Assembly (NCBI RefSeq): GCF_001581925.1
Contig: NZ_LQZA01000002.1
Location: forward strand, 216,535 to 280,534
Source: Ferrovum sp. PN-J185
GTDB taxonomy: Bacteria > Pseudomonadota > Gammaproteobacteria > Burkholderiales > Ferrovaceae
Reading direction: 5' to 3'
DNA length: 64,000 nucleotides
The position numbers were made by a program, and so were the translations under genes. The notes below the pieces were generated by a model. That model ran no database searches and had not been told where the DNA came from. It worked only from the letters and a program-made list of their open reading frames with translations. Below, piece by piece: positions 52,797 to 61,200 of this stretch; position 1 is the first letter of the stretch, and every line of letters starts with the position of its first letter.

Positions 52797-52858
52797 GGCT
52801 CTTTCCCATTTAAGGGGGCAGTTTTAAGGCTCTTTCCCATTTAAGGGGGCAGTTTTAA
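52797..52858. repeat. Tandem duplicated ISL3 terminal repeat (2 x 31 bp)
   Basis: Two identical head-to-tail copies of a 31-bp unit beginning GGCTCTTTCCCATTTAAGGG (52797-52827 and 52828-52858). The inner copy is the left terminal repeat of the adjacent ISL3-family element. The outer copy is an orphan end, likely left by an earlier insertion or excision. Confidence 0.85.
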
Positions 52859-54116
52859 TCATCCACAGAGCACCTTAACACGCACTCTGTAATTCTCAAA
52901 GTTTCTAAATCCATAAGCTCTTCTCTGAATCAGTTTCATCTTACGGTGAAACTCTTCTGTAATACCGTTAGATTTACTAAAACGCCACATTCTCGCAATC
53001 TCTTCTTTCCATGAACTGAGTGTTTTACCTAAGGCAGATAATGGTTTAAAAGCACTTTGTTTTAACTCAGTTAGCATATTTAGGAATACAGGAATCACTT
53101 CACGACACGCCTGTTGCGTTAAAGCCCTTTTCATTAACAACGTATGAAGTTGTTGTTGGAATTGATAAATAGCTGCAATAGCTGGATGTTGAGCTAAGAA
53201 CAGATCTCTTTTGGCCTTTTTATCTTGACTTAGGTTGTCCGGCCTTGTTCTCAATAACGCCAAGATCCCTCTATTGCTTTTTATCTCACTACAGAGTTCT
53301 CTGTACGTCATCATGCACTGATGTTGAATTAAACGAATCACATGAAACCTGTCGCTAACAATTAATGCATTAGGGAAGTACTTTTTAACAATAGAGCGAT
53401 AGGTACTACTTAAATCCATACAGATGACCTTAACTTGCTCCTTGCCGGGTAACTGATGCAAATAGCCCTTTAAGTCCCCCTCACTACGGCCACGAACCAC
53501 ATCAAAGATCCTATGCTTTCGTAGATCACAAAGCGTGGTAGCAAACCCCTCTTTCTTACTAAAGAAGTGTTCATCAATACCAAGCACTAATGGACAGACC
53601 TTAGTTAAGAGCTCTCCATGCTGTTGTTGGTAGTGACGTTGATACCAACGTTCTATGGTGGCTTTGCCTTTATTGTAGCGTTCAGCCAAGTCTTTTTGAG
53701 ATACACCACGACTATGGTCATGAAATACTGCTGCCTGAGCTCGCCAGGTAGCACGTTGATATTTATTAATACCTGGGAATTGTTGGTTACCATAACGACA
53801 ACAGGTATGGCAGTACAACTTATAGGCTTTAAACCTTAATATACTGCGCCTATGGCCTATTAGTTCATGATGAACTGTTCGTATATAGGATGCCTTTTTA
53901 CGTACCTGTTTACTGTGGCAGTGGCTACAGCGGGCTAAGCGGTTATATTTCACATCTAATAATAAAGGTTGATAACCACTTACTTTTACTATGGAAAAAC
54001 CAGGTAAATTTAGGATAAGATTGTTCTTGGGCACTTTAATCTCCTTTTTGATCGCAAAATCAAGGATTTAGTTTAGACTAATTCGATTAAGGTGCCCCCT
54101 CTTTTGGTGTGGAGCC
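52828..54116 (-). mobile_element. Complete ISL3-family insertion sequence
   Basis: The element is bounded by imperfect inverted repeats that share GGCTC-N12-GGGGGCA: left 52828-52858, right 54087-54116 (read on the minus strand). It contains one transposase gene on the minus strand and is about 1.29 kb. The right end lies inside the coding part of an IS30-family transposase. The 8-bp flanks (AGTTTTAA left, ATTAAGCC right) do not match, so no target duplication is preserved. Confidence 0.85.
52859..54034 (-). CDS. ISL3-family transposase
   Basis: A 391-residue transposase. The N-terminus has a zinc-finger-like C-x2-C...C-x2-C (ARCSHCHSKQV and LYCHTCCRYG). The catalytic acidic residues lie in VLGIDEHFFSKKEG and VICMDLSSTYRSIV, and the last in NGITEEFHRKMKLIQRRAYG. 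The stop codon directly follows the left terminal repeat. The frame is intact, so the element could be active. Confidence 0.93.
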   Translation of the reverse strand: MPKNNLILNLPGFSIVKVSGYQPLLLDVKYNRLARCSHCHSKQVRKKASYIRTVHHELIGHRRSILRFKAYKLYCHTCCRYGNQQFPGINKYQRATWRAQAAVFHDHSRGVSQKDLAERYNKGKATIERWYQRHYQQQHGELLTKVCPLVLGIDEHFFSKKEGFATTLCDLRKHRIFDVVRGRSEGDLKGYLHQLPGKEQVKVICMDLSSTYRSIVKKYFPNALIVSDRFHVIRLIQHQCMMTYRELCSEIKSNRGILALLRTRPDNLSQDKKAKRDLFLAQHPAIAAIYQFQQQLHTLLMKRALTQQACREVIPVFLNMLTELKQSAFKPLSALGKTLSSWKEEIARMWRFSKSNGITEEFHRKMKLIQRRAYGFRNFENYRVRVKVLCG

Positions 54117-54898
54117 ATTAAGCCATTGGTATTCTCATTTGTTCCGCGCTCCCATGATGCATAGGGGTGTGCAAAGTACACGTTGGCTTCTAATTGTTGA
54201 GCGATTTCCTGATGCCCCGCAAATTCTCTGCCATTATCTACGGTAATAGTTAACACCTTGTTTTTATGTGGGTTTAATAACTCAACTATCGCGCCACTAA
54301 CGGCATCAGCGGTTTTTCTTACTACTTTATGAATTAGGGTTAGTTTAGACTGTCGTTCCACTATACTCACCAATGCTTGTTTATGATTTTTACCTATGAT
54401 CGTATCTCCTTCCCAGTCGCCAATACGACTTCGATCATTGACTACAATAGGCCGCTCTTCAATAGAGAGTCGATTGGGTATGGTTCCACGGCGTTCTAAC
54501 AAACCATAACGCTTCTTGTACTTCTTTTGGCAACGTAGACACTTCCACAGTATCCCATGTTGCTCTTTATCTTGATAAACGCGCTGATAAATAGTCTCAT
54601 GGCTAATATCCACAAAAGCACTAATTTGTTCAGGACTCCATTGCTCCAAGAGCTTAGATTGGGCCCATTGCCAGTCTTCAGTGGTGATTGTTCTGGCATT
54701 TGCTACCCGTCTTCTTTGAGACTTGTGATGAGCCTGTTTGGGACGGTATCCTCTCAGGCCACTATTTCTGCTTATTTCTCTACTAATGGTAGATTCACTA
54801 CGCATCAGTATTCGGACAATCACTTTTTGAGTAATTCCTGCCCTTTTAAGGGCATAAATCTGGTATCGTTCTTCTTGGGTAAGGTGGGTGTATGTCAT
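54068..54898 (-). pseudogene. IS30-family transposase truncated at its 3' end by ISL3
   Basis: A 276-codon frame on the minus strand starting MTYTHLTQEERYQIYALKRA. It has the IS30 helix-turn-helix (GITQKVIVRILMRSESTISR) and all three catalytic residues (Asp in IGDWEGDTIIG, Asp in ITVDNGREFAG, Glu in SWERGTNENTNGL). After NTNGL the normal C-terminus is lost, and the last 16 residues (MAPHQKRGHLNRISLN) are encoded by the end of the inserted ISL3 element. About 45 residues of the family's usual tail are missing, so function is doubtful. Confidence 0.85.
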
Positions 54899-55000
54899 CT
54901 GTACAATTTCGACTTGGCGGTTAAAGGGGTATAAATGCTACCGCATACTGCCCATTTAACCTACCGGTTCTAAAAATTGCACTTCATGTTTGAATTCACC
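54117..55000 (-). mobile_element. IS30-family element remnant (5' portion)
   Basis: The part of an IS30-family element left after ISL3 insertion and loss of its distal end. The outer boundary is proposed at a terminal-repeat-like stretch on the plus strand, TTGCACTTCATGTTTGAATT at 54977-54996, ending at about 55000. The other terminal repeat is absent from the window, so this end is tentative. Confidence 0.5.
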
Positions 55001-55241
55001 ATAATTTTAATTATATTTAAAAATTAAAAAATATTTTAAATATATATCCAATATAATATCTAACCTTTTGTTTTTTATATATTTTTATTTGTTATTTAAG
55101 TTATTGGTAAGTTTAAATAATCAAAAAATCTTAATTATTTGCTATTTTTCTTGGTTCTCGTAAGGATTTGTAAGAAAACTCCCTGTTGTTTTTGCAATAA
55201 TTCACAAAACAATAAAAATAAGATTTATTAAAAAAGTATTT
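55001..55241. other. AT-rich leader region upstream of the giant exoprotein gene
   Basis: About 240 bp of very AT-rich DNA (many A- and T-runs) between the IS30 remnant and the exoprotein start. It must contain the promoter and any control sites of that gene. I could not pick one -35/-10 pair with confidence, and no open frame or RNA gene is evident. Confidence 0.5.
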
Positions 55242-55245
55242 GGAG
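55242..55245 (+). promoter_or_regulatory. Ribosome binding site fixing the TTG start of the exoprotein
   Basis: GGAG lies 5 nt before TTG 55251. That TTG is the only start that gives a complete signal peptide, since no in-frame ATG occurs before the mature TPS domain. Confidence 0.7.
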
Positions 55246-55250
55246 TTTTT

Positions 55251-58200
55251 TTGATCAAACCACCCTTACAATTTAAGCTGCTGGTAACAATAGCGAGCTT
55301 GTTTAGTTTAGGCGCCCACGCAGCCCCTGCTGTGACGGCTTTGCCTGGGGGTGGAGTGGTGTCTGCAGGGAATGCTGTGATTAGTCAGAGTGTGGGAGCC
55401 AATAGTGCTTCAATGACCATTAATCAGAGCAGTCAACGTGCTGTGATTGATTGGAACAGTTATAACGTGGGTCAGAATGCCACGGTGACTTATAATCAAC
55501 CCAATAGTCAGTCTTCTACCTTAAATAGAATCAGTGACCCTAATGTCAGTCAGATCTTTGGTCAGATCAAATCCAATGGTGAAGTGGTATTAGTTAATCC
55601 TCAGGGTGTGTACTTTAGTCCTTCAGCCAGTGTAAACGTTGGGGCCTTAGTGGCAACCACTAATAATATTAGTGATAGCGATTACATGAAGGGTAAAGCC
55701 ACCTACAGTGAGAATGGAACAACAGGCTCTGTGGTGAATGAAGGAAACATCACTGCAGGCCTTGGTCGTTATGTGGCCTTATTAGCCCCCGCTGTCAGAA
55801 ACAACGGCATCATTATTGCTCAGATGGGAACAGTGGTTCTGGCTGCAGGCAATACTATTACTCTTAACTTTAATTCAGGTAATCACTTAGCATCGATTAC
55901 CGCTACCCCCAGTCATATTAATGCGTTAGTGGAGAACCACAATGCAGTGATTGCTCCAGGTGGATTAATTATCTTATCCGCCCGTGCTGCGAATGAATTA
56001 GTGGGAGAGGTGATTAACCAAGGCGGTAAGGTGAGTGTTAGTAATCTTGCTCTAAACCAAGTGGGTGGACGCATTGTTATTGATGGCGATAACGTTAACC
56101 TCAATAACCAATCACAAACCTTAGCCCAAGGTAATAGCAATGGTGGTCAGGTAAGTATCACTGGTAACAACATCGCCTTAAACGCTGGATCAACTGTTAA
56201 TACTTCCTCAACCAACCAAGGTAACGGTGGTTCTGTGTACGTCATGTCACAAACCCACACCACAGTGAATGGTTCAATCAAGAGTCAGGGTGGAGTCAAT
56301 GGTGGTAACGGTGGCGTGGTAGAAACCAGCTCACACGGATCACTCACCATCGGTAGTCAAGCGAACATTAATGTCTCAGCACAAAACGCGCAGGGTACGA
56401 ATGGTAACTGGGTACTAGATCCCTATAACTTAACCATTGATAGCACAGCAGCTTCTGTCATCTCTCAAGCATTAAACACAGGTAGTGTGACTTTATCAGT
56501 GAATTCCGCAGGATGCTCTAGTGTAGGAACCTGTAGCACTGGTGCAGGAGACCTTATTATTAATTCAGGTGTGGTCATTCAAAAAACCTCAGGATCACAA
56601 TCTACCCTTAACTTAGTTGCTGATGGCGCTGTTATTAATAACGGTACCATTACCGGTACCCTATTAGATGTAAACATCCAAGCTGCTCAAGTATTATTAA
56701 ATGCCGGTAGCCAAATCAACGCTAACCAAGTTAGCGTGACATCAAGCCAAAGCTTTGTTAGCTACGGATCAATAAATGGGATGGGTAACAACCCTCTCAT
56801 TAATATCCTTGCCGGTACCTTCGATTTGTTTGGTGTGATCACTGCCAACAACACCCAAGGTTCAGCAGGGAGTATTACGATTACCACCACCAGTGGTAAC
56901 TTGAACCTAGAGTCAGCTTCTCAATTAACAGCTAATGGTAGTCTCAATGGTGGCAGTATTACCCTGGGTACAAATAACATTGGCACCATCAGCTCTCAAG
57001 GATATATTCAAACCAATGGTGGAAATGGATTAGGTGGTACCATCAAGTTGGGTAACAGCCCCTCCATTAATTTGAGTAACAGTAACCTCAACGCAGACGG
57101 CCAAACCGGTGGCCTGATTAGTCTCTCCTCCAACACCGGTGACATCACCCTACAAAATAGTATCATCCAAACTAACGGTCAAGCAGGACCCGGTGGAACA
57201 ATCTTAATCTCAGGTGCTAACTCCACGAGCTTAACCAACAACACCATTATTAATGCCCAAGGTTTAACCCAAGGTGGGACCATCAAGATTGGTAACGATG
57301 CAATCAATAAACTGATTCCCTTCTCAGCCATTACCACATTAGATAGCACTACCACTCTTAACGCTCAACAAACGGATCCCACCAACATAACTAATGGTGG
57401 CTACATCGAAACCTCAGGTCACACCCTTAACCTACTCGCCTCCATCAACGCAGGTCGAGGAGGGATGTGGTTGTTGGATCCAACAGATATCACTATTGAT
57501 GCAACAACAGCCGCAAGTATAGAAACTGCATTAAATAATAATACCGACGTAACCATTCAAACTACATCGTCAGGTTACACTTGTACAAACGCCACTTGTT
57601 CAAATACCACTAGTTCTGGGAGTGGAAACATTACAGTTAGTGCGTCAATTACTTCTACTGGGAGTGGAAACCTGACGCTTTCTGCCTATAACAATATAAC
57701 AATTAGTGCGGCAATAAATATTGGAGGTGCTTTAACTCTCACAGCATATGGTGGGACGACGAGCTATAACGGTAATGTAACGTTAGCCGGGGATACAAGC
57801 TTAACCACCAATAACAATAATATAATTTTTAATTCAAACGTAGATGGAACAACAGCAAATAGTCAAGCGTTAACCATTAGTAACGGGACAGGAACAGTAA
57901 CCTTTACCGGGAGTATTGGTGCAATAGTCCCGCTTTCTTCAATTTCAATTAATTATACAAACGCAACAGCTATTAGTACTGGTAATGTCAATTTAGGTGG
58001 GTCAGTTACAACTTCAGGTAATCAGTCGTTTGGTGGTAATCTCGTTTTGACCGCAACAAATATTAATCTTACTTCTACAAATAACGGCAATGTTTTGATA
58101 ATTGGTAATGTCAGCGCCAATTTAATAGAGCCAACCAATAACGATTTGATCGCCTTTTTAGGTTCGGGTGTATTTGAATACTCGACCAATGCCGGGCAAA

Positions 58201-61200
58201 GCTACACGACACTAACTTTAACCTCAACACCTCAAAGTATAGGAAATATTGGTAGTTTTTCATATAGCGGTAATAGCTATATATTCACACCCAATGGTAA
58301 TACTACAAACTACTATAATACTCTATTAGTTGCAGGTGGTGGAGGTGGGGGTGCCAACTATGGTAATGAAGGCGGCGGTGGCGGTGGCGGCGGCGGTGTT
58401 GGTGTTGGTACCCTTAATTTAGTAGGTGGTGTTTCTTATTCTATAACTGTTGGTGCGGGTGGATTGGGTAGTAGTTCACCAAACAGTCAAGGTGCTAATG
58501 GTAACAATACTTCTATTGTTGGCGGAATAGTCAGTGAAATTGCTGTAGGTGGCGGTGGAGGGGGAACTGGTAGTAGTTACGGCACTTATTCAACCGGTCT
58601 TGGAGGCGGTTCTGGTGGTGGAGGTAATGGTTATAGTTCAGCCCATTATGGTGGTACAGGATATAACTCAGCTTATGTATATATGCCTTCTAATATCAGT
58701 ATTCCTTGCACACTTGTATGTAGCACAGTAAATACAGCGACGAGTACTCCTAATATTGCTGTTACTCCACTTCAAGGTACACAGTTAACCTATTATGGTA
58801 ATGCTGGAGGGTCTGCGCAAAATGAAACGGGTGGTGGTGGTGGTGGTGGTGCACTTAGTGTGGGTCAAGCAAGCCCTCAATACAATGGTGGTAACGGTGG
58901 TTCCGGTATACCCTCAACACTTTTAGGTACATCAACAGTCTATGGTGGTGGTGGCGGCGGCGGCCATTGGATGTGTACATTTAATGCTGTCACTTGCGCG
59001 GGTGGTCTTGGTGGCGGTGGTGGTGCTGGCAGTGGTGGTGGTCAAAGTGCTGGCAATGTGAACGGTAATTCAGCAACAGCTAACTCAGGCGGTGGCGGTG
59101 GCGGTGGTATTGGTGGTCAAGCTACCTCAGGTGGAAATGGTGGTTCAGGGATTGCTGCCTTTGGGTTTGGTACGGTAACTGGAACGCTATCTGGAAGTTC
59201 ATTAACTATTAATAGTGGTAGTGGAAAAACAACTATTGGTGGAATTAGTACAAACTTAATTGCTATCAATATCACGTCATCAAATTCTGCTAACCAAATA
59301 TCAGGATCCATTAGTGGACCAACCAATTTGAGTTTTACAGGTGCAGTGGCAGGCTCACCGGGAACACTCATTTTAACTGGTACAAATACTTATACAGGTA
59401 TTACCACTATTAACTCTGGGACGCTACAGATTGGTATTTCGGGCGGAATAACAGGAACGGTAGGTACGGGGGAGATTGTTGATAATGGTAATCTTCTGTT
59501 TGTAACTAATGGCAGTTCGGTTGTTAATAATCTAATTACTGGATCAGGATCAATCACTAAGCAGAGTAGTAGTTATCTGACATTAAATAATTCCAGCAAC
59601 CAGTATAGCGGTGGCACCACGGTTAATGCAGGAACATTAATTGTTGGTAATAATAATGCCTTGGGTACAGGAACATTAACCTTATCTAATGGCACAACAT
59701 TACAAGCTGGAGCGACAACAATTGGTTTAAGTAATCCGATAGCTTTAACAGGTGCTGCGACGATTAATGCGCCGAGTTCAGATACCTTAACCGTATCAGG
59801 TGGCATAACAGGTGCATATGGTTTAACGATAAATGGAACAAGTACCTATACAGGTACAGTAGTAATTAATAACAGTAACAACACATCTACAACCACAGCT
59901 GTTCAATACGGTACGTTACAGATTGGTGATGGAATAAACGCTGGTTCCTTAGGAAGTGGAGCGGTAACCAATAATAGTTCTCTAGTCTTTGATTTACCTA
60001 GTAGCGGATTAGTGGTATCAAACAACATAGGTGGAAGCGGCACGCTGACATTGAGTGCTGGTAACCTCACCTTAAACGGAGCCAACACGTATAGTGGTGG
60101 CACGACGGTTGATGGAGGTATTCTTACCATTACTAACAATAGTGGTTTAGGAGCGACGACGGGCACTGTTCAGGTTAATAGTGGAGCAATACTTGATTTA
60201 CAGAATGTGGCTGTTGGAGCGAATCCAATGACACTATCTGGTGGTACGGTTAGAGATACGACCAGTAGTTATGCAGGGAATATCACCTTAACGAGTAATA
60301 GTACGCTCTCTGCAACGAATGCTGGTGATGTCTTAACTTTATCTGGAGTGATCTCCGGAACGAATTATGGTGTTACCGTATCAGGGTTAGGAACGGTAGC
60401 ATTAACGAATGCTAATACTTATACAGGCACCACAAGTATTAGCTCAGGAACGTTGCAGTTGGGTTCAGGTGGATCGATTGCTAGTGCGAGTGCCTTAGTG
60501 ATGAGCGGCACAGCCAATTTAGACTTGTATGGGAATAATCAGACGTTTGCCTCATTAACAGGTGGAGCGAGTGATGAGATATATAACTCTAAAGCCAGTA
60601 CCACATCAACATTAAGTGTAGCGGGAGGAACGACTACCTTTGCTGGAGTGATTAAAGACAATATAGGCAGTGGTGGTGTGGTTGGCTTGACTGTACAGGG
60701 CGGACAACTGACCCTGTCTGGTGGAAACACTTTTACTGGTTCGCTGACTGTAAGTAATGGAACAGTTAACCTTGATGGATCTAGCGCAAGTGCAATGAAT
60801 GGCACAAAAAATATAACTATTGAAAACAATGGTGTATTAGCGATATCTGGAGGTGGTTATAACCAGTTAAATGGAACAGGACTTACAGTAACAATATCAT
60901 CTGGTGGTGCGCTTGAAAATACGCAGATTGGCACTGGTGGTATAGGGCAGACTTTATCTGAGCCTGGCGGCAGTAGTACAATTAATCTTCAAGGTAATGC
61001 CACTATCTCTGCTGTAGGGGCAGGAGACACTTACGGATCATGGACATTTCATGGATCTAATACAATCAATCTAAGTGGTACTAATAATAGTATTACCGGT
61101 GGCGCAATAGCCAATGACGGTACTTTAACTGTTAATGTTACTGGTCCGCAATCAATTTCCTCTGTTATTGAAAATTCCAGTGGTAACCCAGGCTCGTTAA

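Noticed and set aside
54935..54960. ACTGCCCATTTAA near the IS30 remnant as a second ISL3 end
   Set aside because: It shares only a short core with the ISL3 terminal repeat and lacks GGCTC at the expected distance. The true right end is at 54087-54116.
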